A stretch of 64,000 nt of DNA, taken from contig CM049313.1 of the NCBI GenBank assembly GCA_026874595.1, forward strand, positions 77,884,659 to 77,948,658, in the 5' to 3' direction. The position numbers and the translations under genes were made by a program. Under the pieces are notes generated by a model, which worked only from the letters and a program-made list of their open reading frames with translations, ran no database searches and was not told where the DNA came from. Below are positions 23,570 through 36,356 of the stretch, in pieces. The stretch comes from Sipunculus nudus. Lineage: Eukaryota > Annelida > Sipuncula > Golfingiida > Sipunculidae. Within the stretch, counting starts at the first letter, position 1. Each line of letters opens with the position of its first letter.

Positions 23570-25135
23570 ACTTCCCTTGATATCTTAGTGCACTTATATG
23601 CACTTTTACTTATTAAATTTATTGTACATCTGTTAGTTGTTGTTCATTTGTATATAATTGTGCGAACATTAACGCTTCCTAAAATTACTATGTCATTGAC
23701 ATTTCTGCTGGTACAAAAAGATATTGTTAGCAAATTAAAGAAGATATTTTTCATGTTTTTTATGGAAATCAAAAGGTGGAATTAAAAGGGTTACACTGAT
23801 TGGCAGTTAAAGTGAAGGAGGACTTCAAATGATAGATTTTGTATTGATGAAAAGGCACTGAAATCGTGTTGGATAAAAAGAATCCTTGGTGAAAATCGTT
23901 CAATGAATTCTATAGGCCCATATTATTTTAACAATATATGTAAAAATAATATTATTTTGTTAAATGGAATGTATGATGTAAAATATCTCAAAACGTTGAA
24001 CAAAGATCTAAGTTTTCTACCAGGATGTTTTATGTGCCTTTGTAAATATCGTTGACAAGATACACACAACGAAAATGAGTAGACAACAGTTTCTGAGCTA
24101 ACAAATTTGGTTTAATAAGAAATTTACATTTAAAGGCCAGTGTTTACACTTTCACAGCTAGGTTGATAGTGGCATTATCCATATAAATCATTTATTTGGC
24201 CATGATGGAAGTTTTGTCACAGAAAGAAGTGTATATGAACGTTTAAAAATAAGAAGAAATAGGATATGGGAATAAAGTATGATTAAAAAGTGATAGGAAA
24301 TTTTGAAGAATTGTTTAAAGAAATGGATATATCATATGGACAGGTTAAGGTAAACAAAGTACTTTCTTATAAATGGTACCAGAATGAGTATTGAAAAACT
24401 TAGCACTAGGCTTCTATATAAAGCATATGTACGTAGACAATTTTGTAAACCAATTTCTAAGAAATATTGGGCATGAAAGTTCAGTTATGAATATGGCAAT
24501 AATTTTTTCAAGAATCTTAATTTACAGAAAATTCAAAAAGAGGCTATTGCAAAGTTGTCTGAATTTAATTATAAATATTGCATAATATTCTCGTAACAAT
24601 GCGAGTGTACATAATGAGATAAGAATATCTCCGTGCAGTGTGAAGAATGTCATGAAATAGAAGACAGTGATCATGTTCTTTTTACTTGTAAAATTGTACA
24701 GCCAATATGGAAAATGTTTGAATTGTTATTTCCATTGAAAATCATTGTGCTGAGCTATAACATTGGAAATGAAAATGCAAATACCATTGAAGATTGTATA
24801 GCAACAATTGCATTTTTTATATACAACTACAAGATTAAATGTAAAATGAAAAATATAACTGCATCAAAGGAGGGGTAAGTGTCATGTATGAAATATGATT
24901 TGCAGTGCTTCATGGAATCATTCAAATTAAGTGTGGTCAGATGAAATTAAGAAGATGAACACCATTTTAGAAATGTTATGTGAACTTGCCTGTGCATCTT
25001 ACTGGTAGATTTGAACATATATCATCTCAATTTTATAATATAAGTACCGAAACATAGCACCTTCCTGCCGCACGCTATGTAAATTGTAAATGTCAGAAGT
25101 TCTGGAATAAACTTGAATTATTGCAAAAAAAAAAA
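23570..25135 (+). pseudogene. L1/Tx1-like LINE relic, 3' end with A-tail
   Basis: The plus strand reads IVRTLTLPKITMSLTFL, then SKLKKIFFMFFM and EGGLQMIDF, the post-RT order seen in L1/Tx1-type LINEs (VKTLALPKL..., IFFNFIW..., GGLKMIDF). Further on, 24633-24878 encodes CEECHEIEDSDHVLFTC plus QPIW, the C-x-x-C...H...C zinc-binding tail of these proteins. The element ends with a short 3'UTR containing AATAAA and an A-run at about 25124-25134. Multiple stops; inactive and 5'-truncated. Confidence 0.7.
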
Positions 25136-25192
25136 CCATTTGCTAGGTTTTAGAATTACCTGGGGCAAGGTGCTTAGGGTAAGGGGGCCTTA

Positions 25193-27048
25193 GGCCGGCG
25201 GCTCACTTACCGATTTTATCGGCCGATTCATAGGATCGACCGACTATGTACCGACGGGGGTAAATTGTCGTGTAGTGTGACACCCCAAGCGACGCGATTT
25301 TGTCGGCGTCGGCGTGAAAAATCGCCGTCGCCAAGAGTCTGGCACTGTCAAAGAAAATCGGCCGATTTTGTCGGGCGATTAGCGAAATCGTGTAGTGAGC
25401 CAATGTTGGCGACAAAGTCGGCCGATTTTGTTTATTTATGTATGGTCAGAGTTCACGTTCTGAACATTAGCACAATTAGTCATTATAAGTATATATTGTA
25501 TATTGGCATATTTCTGTATTTTAAAAAGAATTAAGACCGATATTGGTAAAGATTCAAATTTCATGTATTCCTATAAGACGACCTGCAATTTATTAATCAT
25601 GATAAAGGAGTATTAATTCATATAATTACAATATGCGAACGTTTCTGTAAACATAAGACTGAACGAACAGGTCTATGTTTGCAAACGCCTATTTATTGCT
25701 GGGCTGTTGAGCAATCCTGCGAATTGTTTGACGAGCTACTCTGAACAATTAACTCAAGCTGATAAGAAACAATAACACAATTCAATACTTACAACTCATG
25801 GATTTCATTAATCAACTGTATATCTGCTTGTAATCTCTGACTATCATTATAAAGTTCTTTCCTTAAGATTGTCCTATCACAGTTTTTGGTCCTATCACAG
25901 GTTCTCCATCAATCAGCAGAAACAAAGGTGCCAAAGAAGAAAGTGTATAAATAAAAATATAAGCCCGAAGTAATTGGAAATGAGAGAAGACATGAATGAA
26001 TAGCCGAAAATTTTTGAGTGATGCAATATCCAGTCCAGTGCACGCAGCAATACCTGATGTTTACAGGTAACCCAATAGGCAAAAGCGTTCATATGAACGG
26101 ATCTCTGGTACACTTTTTTTTCACGGAGTCAGCGGCATTGTTGGCGATACTGTATTTTAATAAGTTTTAATATATTTAATCTGACAGATTACAGAGAGTC
26201 GTAAGATATATAACTGATCATCACTTGCTACGGGAATTAATAATTAAAATTAAAACCTAATCACGCATATATTTGCTGCTGTTGGCGTTAGTTGTATGTA
26301 GCAGTCAAATGAAAAAGGATGATAAAGTGTTTGCTGGTTTATACAGGACAGAAGAATACATATCACTTCTTTGAATTTCTAGAAACAGGAAATCCTAGAA
26401 ACCACACAAACATGCAATAGAATGTCATTTTCTAAATTAGAGTTCGTGCCTGGTGAAATAGCCCTTCTGAGGGTAGTATCCTGATGCTGGATGTTTGGTT
26501 TTACCAAATCCTGCAGATCAGCCGCCACAGTCGTTTTAACGGTTTGAGACCAATCCTTTCGGACATTTTCCGGATCTTGGGATCTTTCTTTAGGTTTTGT
26601 TATTAGTGCTCCTGGGATGGACCCCTCTTTTCTTAAATCCTGACCCGCCCCTGAGATATGCGGAGAAACCCATTTAATTGATGAAGGATGGTTCAACCCT
26701 CCTGTCTCAGTTCGCATACAAGTGTATTGCTCATATGCCACTAGTTCCTCTCCTCTCTCAAGCCGAGGTTTAACCGACAGGTCACTCTTCCGACACAGTA
26801 TATCTCTCTGGATAAGCCACAAAGCAAACGCATATTTCCTTTCTTCTAGAAAGCTCAGTATCAGATCGCTATAATGAGACAGACTCCTCTCGTAGATAAT
26901 CGACAGGTGGGAACACACGTGTCGGTAAATGTGACGCCGAAAATCGGCCAACTAAATCGAGCCGATTTTAAGTCGATTTTGAGAAAATCTACCAAAAAAA
27001 ATCGCCCGACAATGTCGCTTGATAAAATCGGGTAGTGAGCACCCGGCT
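25193..27048 (-). mobile_element. PIF/Harbinger-like DNA transposon, decayed
   Basis: The 1856-bp segment is flanked by TTA on both sides (25190-25192 and 27049-27051). Its ends are imperfect inverted repeats: GGCCGGCGGCTCACTTACCG at the left versus AGCCGGGTGCTCACTACCCG on the complement at the right, both continuing CGATTTTATC. A 3-bp TTA duplication is the PIF/Harbinger signature. Subterminal sequence is rich in ATCGGCCGATTTTGTCG-like words. A remnant open frame sits inside the right end. Confidence 0.65.
26379..26951 (-). CDS. Open frame in Harbinger-like element, possible transposase N-terminus remnant
   Basis: 190 codons starting MADFRRHIYRHVCSH. Residues about 60-80 (KPRLERGEELVAYEQY) resemble the WVRPWLxRREELGAY segment at the start of many PIF/Harbinger transposases. 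The remainder shows no DDE motifs, and no continuation with catalytic residues was found towards 25430. It may be a degraded transposase 5' part or captured sequence. Expression is not supported. Confidence 0.35.
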   Translation of the reverse strand: MADFRRHIYRHVCSHLSIIYERSLSHYSDLILSFLEERKYAFALWLIQRDILCRKSDLSVKPRLERGEELVAYEQYTCMRTETGGLNHPSSIKWVSPHISGAGQDLRKEGSIPGALITKPKERSQDPENVRKDWSQTVKTTVAADLQDLVKPNIQHQDTTLRRAISPGTNSNLENDILLHVCVVSRISCF

Positions 27049-27994
27049 TTAGGATGAAACCTTGACAAGGGCCACGGTGCATGATGCAGTAAACCTGCCA
27101 TATCGAGCAACCTGCGAAAAATTGTTTAAAGTGAAATATACATGTTTGAATGTACTCGTCCTGCATTCCAACTCCGGGGCATGACTGAAATGTACATGGG
27201 TCTATAGAGTGACGTCATAAATCAGTCAGTGTTTGAAACTCCGCGTATGACACGAGGGTGTAGTATTGGACGGACAGAGAGAGGATAATACATTCATCCA
27301 ATTATTATCATATGACATAGTGAATACTACATTAATTTTATGACTATACGAGCTCACCATTTTCTATTTTTGTCAAGGATTCCTACTTCAGAACGTTGAC
27401 ATTATTTTGCCTGATGATATTTATTTTATATAGCGTAAATTCCACTTGTGTTAAACGCTTTACACCACAAGCATATACTATAGACTGAACAGTCTTAAAT
27501 ATATGAGACAACAATAAAAGCTACAGTTCATAGAGTGGCACTCTGCATGATTAGTGTGAAGGACTTACTAGCGTAACATTTTAGGAAAAATATTGCACGA
27601 AAACTTCAAAAGGTAACTTCATAGTTTTGGTTTGAACACCGTCAAGGACACGCGGTAGTTCGTTCCATACCAGTGAAGAATTTGACTTCACGATGAGGTC
27701 ACAGTAAGGTCACATGTAAATCATGGAGAGCTAACGTGAAGAGGTCATGGTTAGCTAAAAGTGTAAACTCACCGTGAGCTCACACGGTTATAGCTCACAA
27801 TGTTGAGCTCACAGTTACTTTTCCTCACTTGAGCATAACTGTATCTTGATCTCTTCTAATAAAATGTGAAACACTCTAAAAAATAATTTTCCCAGTCTGA
27901 GGGTTGTGAAAAATGCCCCCTTCCCAATAAATATCATTTAACGATGAATTCCTCAGTCTTGTTTTCAAAATAATATTATCAACATGAAACTAGC
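27049..27994. other. Intergenic, nothing recognised
   Basis: At 27685-27825 there are several scattered GCTCAC/GTGAGC words, without a clear repeat unit. No genes. Confidence 0.3.
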
Positions 27995-28640
27995 TAGAGG
28001 TGCGAACCGGACCCAGAATTGGGGACCGGACCGCTAACAAAAAAAATATCCCTGGACCGGACGTGTTTAAAAAAATAAGTTTAAGCTAAACAGACGACAT
28101 TATGGATTTAGTTTCAACGTAAAACCTATCAAAGAAAAAACTTTTTAGCTACGTTAAATGAATTTAAAGCAATGACAGCTGCAATAGTAACATTTTAATT
28201 TTAATGTCAACCCACAGCCATCCCCGTCCAGAGAATTCTTTGAATCAGTTTGCTCCGCACTCACAATTTGGTTTATATCCTAACCACCATGTCCCGCATG
28301 CAAAGTAACACAAATTATTCCACTGTTGTCTCTTGCGATTCGCGTATATTATACATTATAATATTAAATTAACGCATGGTTTGCTGTGTATGTGGTATTC
28401 TTTTTTTTTAATATTTGAACAAATATATGTAAATATAATTAACTGAAAAAGTGTATATTAAAAGCTGAATAAAATATACATTTTAATTTATTTTTAATGA
28501 TATTTTACATAAATGGACCGGACCACTTGGACCGGTCAACCTACTAGACCGGACCGCCTACAGCTGGACCGGACCAAGACCGGACCGCTTATGTAATGGA
28601 CCGGACCACCAAGGGGAGGTTGGTCCGGTCCGCACCTCTA
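27995..28640. mobile_element. hAT-like MITE with GGACCGG subterminal repeats
   Basis: 646 bp with inverted ends TAGAGGTGCG-AACCGGACC (left) and the complement TAGAGGTGCG-GACCGGACC (right). TAGAGGTG matches the YAGNGGTG pattern of hAT termini. Both ends, especially the right, are packed with GGACCGGACC words (about a dozen). No transposase frame. An 8-bp target duplication is not clearly preserved (AAACTAGC versus AATATAAG). Confidence 0.7.
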
Positions 28641-29829
28641 AATATAAGTACTGCAAATATCATAAAATGTAGTTGAAACAACAAAACAGCCAAGAAAATA
28701 TCTAAAAACAATCAAATATACTCTGCTATAATAGGCAATTAAAAACATGCATACTCTCACTGATACACATTGAAACCATTCACAAAATAGATGAGACTAT
28801 TCTATGTTTATCTTTAGCTTGATGTTATTAACATAAGCCGTAGTCAACCGTTTCAAAAACAAACAATTGAATAAAGTAAAACTATGTTCTAGACACAGCT
28901 GCTCTGGGAAATAGCGCTTTGGAAAGATTGATTTTAATATTGATATATGTGTAATTAACTGTAATTTGCTGCTGAATAATAACAATACATATTTAGATTA
29001 TATATGTATCCACATTACATGCACATTGTGTTGCACACATGCAGTGACTCAACACTATGCTTTACCAATGAGTGAATAAAAACAAACAAAGGGAAAATAA
29101 ATATGTTATAATACATTTCATCCCCTCATGTCCACCTGTTTTTTTACTATGAAAATTTTTATAAGTTACATTTCAAGGGAAACAATAATAGTGGAGAGTA
29201 GAGGATTAAGGGACCTAATTTTCAACAAGGTAAATAAATCCCTACCTTACACCTTATTTAAGAAAAGGATTATTTGAAAATATGAGAAATCAGTCTACAT
29301 TTTACAACATATCAGACCCATTTATGGCGGTCAAGGTCATTGGTCACATGCAAAACCAGCCTCAATTGACAGCTGCTGGATGATCTCATGTAAACAAAGA
29401 TGGTTACTTGTGAAGGGACACATCATATCTGATAGATCATGGTAAAGAGACCAAAATGTTGTGAAATTATTGTAAAATTCTTAAATGCCATATTAGGTTT
29501 TATGTTATTTTCTTTGAAATTATTTAGAAATATAAACTTTTAAGAAAATCATCAACAAAAAACATTTTGTATCCAACGGAAAACCCAGCCACGGACGCTT
29601 CACCCATGGATACGCAACTACATAATGTAGTGTGAGCGAATTTTTTATACGCCGCGCAGACAAAAGCCGTACTACGCCCCTAAAACACGCGCCATGGAAA
29701 AAGACATAAAAACACCACCCCCATATATAAATATATATTATATATGCATACATACCTATTCTGCGAATACATAAAAGCACGTATTTATATTTATATACAT
29801 ATACGTGTCGCAAAGTTTTTAGCTTACTA
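28641..29829. other. Intergenic, nothing recognised
   Basis: AT-rich with short open frames only; no repeat or gene recognised. Confidence 0.3.
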
Positions 29830-29985
29830 TTGAATGTATACATTCCATGTGCAAACCATGGAATGTATACATTTTAATGGAAAAAGTTATAGAATGTGTA
29901 CATTCCATGTGTTAAGTCATAGAATGTGTACTTTCGAAGACAAAGCCATCGAATATAGAAAGGATAGAATGTGTACACTCTATGG
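29830..29985. repeat. Short repeats around palindrome GAATGTATACATTC
   Basis: GAATGTATACATTC (a palindrome) at about 29832 recurs in variant forms near 29871, 29892, 29927 and 29967 (AGAATGTGTACATTC and similar), roughly 20-40 bp apart. Confidence 0.7.
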
Positions 29986-30235
29986 ATCAATTATGTTATG
30001 TGAATAAATATTTTTTATCAAACAAGTATCTTTCAATAAATTTTTCGCAACCAAAATATATGGAATTCGGGTATATTTCTACACTGCATTAAACAATTCA
30101 AGTCTGCTTTAATATTTTTCACTCACCCAACAAGAATATACAAAATGTAAATATATTATGTGAATAAAAACGTGTTTTATTAAACAAGTATGCTTTAATA
30201 TTTTTCACTCACCATAAAATAAAGTTTTTGATAAA

Positions 30236-31050
30236 CGCCTCATGGAAAAAGGTTATCAGCGCGACTTTTGAAACGCACTGTAAAAGTACGCGCAGTAAAA
30301 ACACGCGCCATGGGCTTAAGGGTGCTTTTCCATGTACGCGTTTTGCAAGCGTTTGCCAAAATCCAACCAGTTAAAAAGTCATGTGCTATTTCCATGTATG
30401 CGATTGCCGCGCGGCAAACGCACGCGTCAGTTTTGGAATCCAGCAGTGCTGGATTTCTGCGTTTGGGTGCTTTTCCATGTGCGCGGCAGAAACTGCCGCA
30501 CGTCAAACGCATGCGTTTGCCGCGCGGCCAGTCCTTTTCTATGTGAGCGTTTGCCGCGCGGCTGTCGCGCGGCAAAAACATGCCTTCCTGTCACAAATGA
30601 ACGGACTGAAACATACGAATAAGGAGAAACCCCACATGTGACATCATTTAAGCGGAATTCCCCTGCGTTTGCCGCGCGGCAAACGCAGAAATCCAGCACT
30701 GCTGGATTCCAAAACTGACGCGTGCGTTTGCCGCGCGGCAATCGCATACATAGAAATAGCACATGACTTTTTTACTGGTTGGATTTTCGCCGCCGCGGCA
30801 AACGCTTGCAAAACGCGTATACATGGAAAAGCACCCTTTGCCGCGCGGCAAACGCATGGGAATTCCGCCTTAATGACGTCACATTTGGGGGTTTCTCCGT
30901 ACTCGTGTGTTTAAGTCCGTTCAGTTGTGTCAGGATGGCATGCGATTTCCGCGCGCCAAACGCATACAAAACGCTCACATGGAAAAGGACTGGCCGCGCG
31001 GCACACGCATGCAGTTTCTGCCGCGCACATGGAAAGAGGGCGCACATAGC
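30236..31050. repeat. GC-rich interleaved inverted-repeat cluster (A-B-A'-B')
   Basis: Segment A (about 30319-30464) reappears inverted as A' (about 30680-30837). Segment B (about 30465-30663) reappears inverted as B' (about 30857-31045). All are rich in TTTGCCGCGCGGCAAACGC, itself palindromic. A and B both begin with GGTGCTTTTCCATGTGCG-like sequence, and the inverted copies end CATGGAAAAGCACCC or CATGGAAAGAGGG. Such ends resemble PIF/Harbinger-type MITE termini. Open frames here are by-products of the palindromes. Confidence 0.78.
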
Positions 31051-31279
31051 TGGTTATAAATTAAAAGTCTTGCAAACCTTTTCCCACAATGACGTGGCTT
31101 TTTTTACCTCCTCCTTCAAGATTATCATCATTAATCATTCATAAATCATTTTGTATCATTATATTCCCCGCTTTCCCATACATCCTCAAAATACTGGAAC
31201 TCGCGTAGCAACCGCAGGGCTGGCGACCTAAAATGCGCGCATGCGCCATATTTTGTTTAGTTTAAGCACGTTGAGATGA

Positions 31280-31800
31280 CGTCATTATATAATTTTATTT
31301 ATCATAAATTTCAACATACGATCATGTATAACATAAAATTACTAACATATAATGATATAATGTAGTATATTAATATATAATATAATATAATGACATTCCT
31401 CATAATCGTTGTCTGTAAATATATGTTACTTTGGAGCGTATGCTTAATTTTGTAATATAATACCGTGTATTATGATATAATATGATTTAATATAACTTAA
31501 TAATGTAATACAATGTAAGGTAATGTAATTTAATTTAGCAAACCATAACATGACATGACGTATTAAAACAATATAAAAAATGTTGTATAACGCATTATAA
31601 GACCAGACATGACAAGATATAACATAACGCGACATAATATAATATAATATTATATTTTATTATAATATATCTTAACATCCTTAATCTAACGATGAAGGCC
31701 TAATGCAATATCATGTCCAAGTTGTATTTTTATATAATGTAATATATGATATAATATAATACGATGTAACATACTTTGGTACTATATAACGTAACAAAAT
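31280..31800. repeat. AT-rich degenerate TAATA simple sequence
   Basis: Long stretches of ATAATATAAT-like words with very low complexity and no coding signal. Confidence 0.7.
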
Positions 31801-32399
31801 ATAAAAATAAAATTTGGTTTTCATTGGCACAGAACACATGATAATCACGAGTGACAACCATTCATCAGTATCCTGTACCTTTAGTTTACACGTCGAAGTA
31901 TGATCCATTTATTTGTAGGAGCAGTAGCAGTCCAAGTCCCGGCATGCATTAGGACACTACAGGTAACGTAGTTAACGTGGTGAGTATTAGGGATAGGTTC
32001 TCCCTCTTTTTCAGGACGATCAGACAATTACCTAGATTTATATGGAGAGAGACTAAAAAGCTCGGAGCCTGTTTTAGGCGGGAACGACCAGCAGACGACA
32101 TAGAACAGACCGACGACGTAACACGTTAATGGACCGTCACAGGAGTCACGAAGCGAGCGTCGTCCATAGAAGAGATACATGTACTTGGTGAGTGTATCCC
32201 GGGGTATGACCCACTGGAAATACTTCACAAAACTGTCTTAACAGCGACTCGTCCAGCGAGTCGGATCAAGACGACTCGACCCCGAGACTAATTAGGCGCA
32301 AAGTGGTGGATCATGCGATTTACGACGTAGTCGGGACCTTCATTGGGGAGATGTACTCGGACTCTCTCAGTGACCCGAGTCTGAATGACGATCAGATAC
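31801..32399. other. Intergenic, nothing recognised
   Basis: No gene signal beyond a 66-codon frame at 32028-32228 without recognisable features. GACTCG/CGAGTC words are frequent at 32245-32380. Confidence 0.3.
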
Positions 32400-33300
32400 A
32401 CAGACCACCGACTGACGAAGATATTTAGGGCGACCTAAGCGACAAGTCTGAGCTTAATGACTCCAATATTCAAAATGACCAGACTTCAGCTGGCACTTCT
32501 AGTGGCGCCATCGACTTGGCAGTGATAAATGTTGAGTCTAACGATGACCCGACTGACGTTTTTCCTGTCATCCTGACTAATGAACCTGGCTCAACCACGG
32601 ATTGGGCTTTGGCTGGCACTTCAAACTGCGCCTTTGACCTACTATGATGACTGTTGACTGTTACCTAAACAACCAGAATAATCCCGTTTCAACTGAAAGC
32701 CTCACTAACGGCCTCGACTCTGCAACTGACCAGTCTTCGGCTGAAACTTCGGGTGGCCCCCTTGTCTGTATGATGAGGCCTGCTTATTGTATATCAAGAA
32801 CACAGTTTTGAATAACACCATGACTTATAACATTGACTCTATTATGACCGCTGCAGAGTCAGATAGCATCTTTCAAAGTGATCTCATTTTGACTGACATA
32901 CTGCCAAGCAGCATTGACTGTGCTATGACCATCTCAGAGTCAATCTACAACGTCCAAAGTGCCAACGTTTTGACTGACTCCCTGCTCAATACCCTTCATG
33001 CTTCTAAAGACCAAGGTTAAGCTGAAACTTCAGGCGATACCATTGACCACACAATGACGACTGCTTAGTCTAAAAACGACAAGTCTGACCAACTGAGAGG
33101 CAGCTCCACACCGGACAATTCATGATCTATTGACTGCACCCAGACAGGTAATATTTTTGTGGGCGTCCCAGGCGCCGAGTCGTCCCTCAGGGACACCAAG
33201 TTTATGACAGCTTTGAACCACACGATTGTTGGTAACAGTTTTGGCAGGTTTAATGACCACACGAACAACACTGAATTTGATCCACAAGGTCTGATGTCAT
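32400..33300 (+). repeat. Degenerate coding-like repeats (Ser/Thr/Asp-rich)
   Basis: Two linked motifs recur on the plus strand: one reading DQ-S-A-(G/E)-T-S-G near 32479, 32600, 32728 and 33006, the other matching ATTGACTGTGCTATGACC...GAGTCA near 32510, 32633, 32835, 32911 and 33045. Spacings cluster around 75 and 125-135 bp. The frame is kept for short stretches (for example 32787-33020) but broken by stops between units. It may be a dead repetitive gene or simply a minisatellite; no family is recognised. Confidence 0.45.
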
Positions 33301-34518
33301 GACGCAGTGAGCCAGACCTGACTCTTAATATCTGACTTGACTTTTGATATTCACATATACAAGAAACTGGTTTGTGACGGTGTAACTTTCTTCAAACAAC
33401 TGAATCCTTCTGCACAGCATACACCATGTAGCACTATTTTGGAAATGAGTTTCTGTCTGATGGCACTGACGGGAGTCTGAGGTCTTGGTCTTCTCTCTCT
33501 GACCTGAACATGACCAAGCTACAGGTCGCTGGACTGGGATCTTGGACGTCCATTATAGACCTAAACAAAGTGTAATTAAGAGAGACGATGCTACTAGAAC
33601 AATTCTAACATTGGGGAATTGACTCGATACATTCTTTAGCTTAGACAAGACAGAAAACTTGCTCAAATCCTAGTGAGGATAAGCGTGGGTTTATTCCTTG
33701 ACTCAATTCAAACAGTTTTCATTACTCGGATCTAAAGGGCTAGGTTAAGCGACTCGGTAACTGAAAATATCTCAATTGAATAAACGTTTGAGATGGGCAT
33801 AGGTCATAGGCCCTTCTTAATCAAATATTTAGCTGAGAACATATGCAGTTGAGAGAACGTCTCAGAAAAATAAAAGGTCGGGATGGGTAAAGGTTAGAAA
33901 TCCTACTCAATCAAGTATTAAGTTTAAAACAGATGTAACCAAAATAATTGTCTCAATTTAATAAACAGTTGAGATAAGTGTAAGTTAAATACTGTACTAA
34001 ATCCAATATTCCGTTAAGAACAGATGTTAAGAGAATGTTTCGGTTAAATGAATGGTTGAAACGGGCATAGGTTAAAGACCCTACTAAATCCAGTATTTAA
34101 TTTAGAACAGATGCAGCCTTAAGAATTGGCTCTATTAATTGTGTCTACAATAAACAGTTCCGAGATAGGCGTAAACTGAAAACACTGCTCAATCCAGTAT
34201 TTGGTTTAGAACAGATGCAGCCTTAAACATTGTCTCTATTAATCGTGTCTATAATAAACGTTTTAGATAGCCGTAAATTAAATACCCGGCTCAATCCAGT
34301 ATTTGGTTTAGAACATATGTATTATAGAGAATGTCTCGGTTAAATAAACGGTTGAGATGGGCATAGGTTAAAGATCTTACTCAATCCAGTATTCAATTTA
34401 GAACAGATGCAGTTTTAGGTATTGTCTCTATTAATTGTGTCTATAATAACCGGTTTAGATAGGCGTGAGTTAAATACCCTACTCAATCCAGTATTTAGTT
34501 GAGATCATATGTACTTAT

Positions 34519-34576
34519 CCAACCGGCGGGTTGCCAGCGGAGAGCGCCGAGCGTTTAACCACTAAACTGTCCAAGC
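34519..34576 (-). repeat. tRNA-like SINE head fragment inside the satellite
   Basis: On the minus strand GACAGTTTAGTGGTTAAACGC resembles a tRNA A-box region and matches the head of the SINE at 63670-63846. Only about 58 bp are present, embedded in a degenerate satellite unit. Confidence 0.45.
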
Positions 34577-36356
34577 AGTTGATGTAGTTGAGAGAATGTC
34601 TCAGTTAATTAAACATTTACGATAGGCATAAGTTTAAATAAATTTTAATAAACGGTTGAGATATGATAAGTTAAAGACCTTTTTCAAACTAGTATTCAGT
34701 TGAGAACAGTTGCATAGTTGAGTATGTCTCAGTTAAATAAACGTGATGGGCGTAAGTTAAAAGCCCTACTGAATCCAATAGCAAGTTTACAACAGATTAA
34801 AGAACTGTACCTGTTAAATAAACGGTTGAGATAAGCGTAAGTTGATGACCTTGCTCAATCAAGTATTTAGTTCATATCAGATGTATTTGAGAGAATTTCT
34901 CGGTTAAATAAATGGTTGAGATGTGCATAGGTTTTAGACCCTGCTCAATCCAGTATTCAATTTAGAACAGATGTAGACAAAAGAAGTGTCTCTATTTGAT
35001 AAACGGTTGAGATAGGCGTAAGTTAAATACCTTACTCAATCCAGTATTTAGTTGAGAACAGATGTAGGTTAAAGAATTGTCCCTGTCAAATAAACGATTG
35101 AAGTAGGCGTAAGATAAAGCCCAACTTAATTCATTATTTAATCTTGTATGTATAAACGGTGGAGATTCAAGAGCAGGTTGAAGACCCTGTTCAATCAGAT
35201 ATAACGTTTGGAATAAATTTAGCTAAAAAGTAATGTCTCAGTTAAATAACTTTTGAGATGGGCGTATGTATTAAGCGTATAGAAGACCCGCCTTAAAATA
35301 ATATCCACGCGAGATAAGGCCTAGGTTAAACAGCCGCCTCGTTAAAATTAGAAATTGACAAGGGCGTAGGTTAAAATACCCGACTCGGTTAAATTTTCAA
35401 ATGTAATGAGGCCTTGCTTAAAAATCTGTCTCGGTCAACTTAGAAGTTGAGAAAGGCGAAGTTCAAAGACCCGACTCAATCAAAGATTCACACGAGATGA
35501 GGCCTTGTTTAAAGAGCCGCCCTAATCAAACGAACAATTGAGAAGGGCGTCGGTTTCAAGACCCGGCTCGATCAAATGTCAGCACAAGATGAGGCTAAGT
35601 TTAAACAGTCGTCTCGCTTAGACAAGAACCTGAGAAGGGCGTCGCTTTAAAGATTCGTCTCAATTTAACATTCAAACGAGATGAGGCGTTGTATAATCAG
35701 CCATCTCAGTCAAATGAAGGATTGAGAAGGGCCTAGGTTTATAGACCCGACCCAATTAATTATTCAAACGAGATGAGGCTAGGTGCAGCCGCCTTGGTTA
35801 AATTAGAAATGAGAAGGGCGTAGACCAAAAGACCTAACTCAAATATTAACTTGAAATGAGGCCATGGTTAGACCTCGATCAAATTAGAACTTGGGAAGGG
35901 GGTAGGTTGAAAGACCCAACTCAATTAAGTATTCAAATGAGATGAGGCAAGGTGCAGACGGTTCGGTTAAATTAGAAATTGACAAGGGCGTGGCTCTTAA
36001 GACCCAACTCAAATATTAACTTGATATGAGTCCACATGTCAGTTAAACCGCCGCCTTGATCAAATTAAAGACCGAGAAGGGCGAAGAATAAAAGACTCGA
36101 CTCAATCAAATATTCACACAAGATAAGGCTTTATTTAAACAGCCGCCTTGATCAAATTAGAACTTGATAAGTTTAAAAGAACCGACACAATCAAATATTC
36201 ACACAAATTTAGGCCTAGGTGAAATTGCCGCCTCCGTCAGAATAGAACTTGAGAGGGGCGTAGGTTTAAAGATCCGACTCAATTGAATATTCACACGAGA
36301 CGCGACTTAGGTTAAACAGCCGCCTCGGTCTAATAAGAACTTGAGAAAGGCGTAGG

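Noticed and set aside
25203-25534. Short frames on both strands in the Harbinger terminal region
   Set aside because: They fall within the inverted-repeat and subterminal motifs and are not coding.
30240-31144. Seven overlapping frames of 70-120 codons on both strands
   Set aside because: They are by-products of GC-rich palindromes in the inverted-repeat cluster; the same peptide (CRAAN-type words) appears in several frames and both strands.
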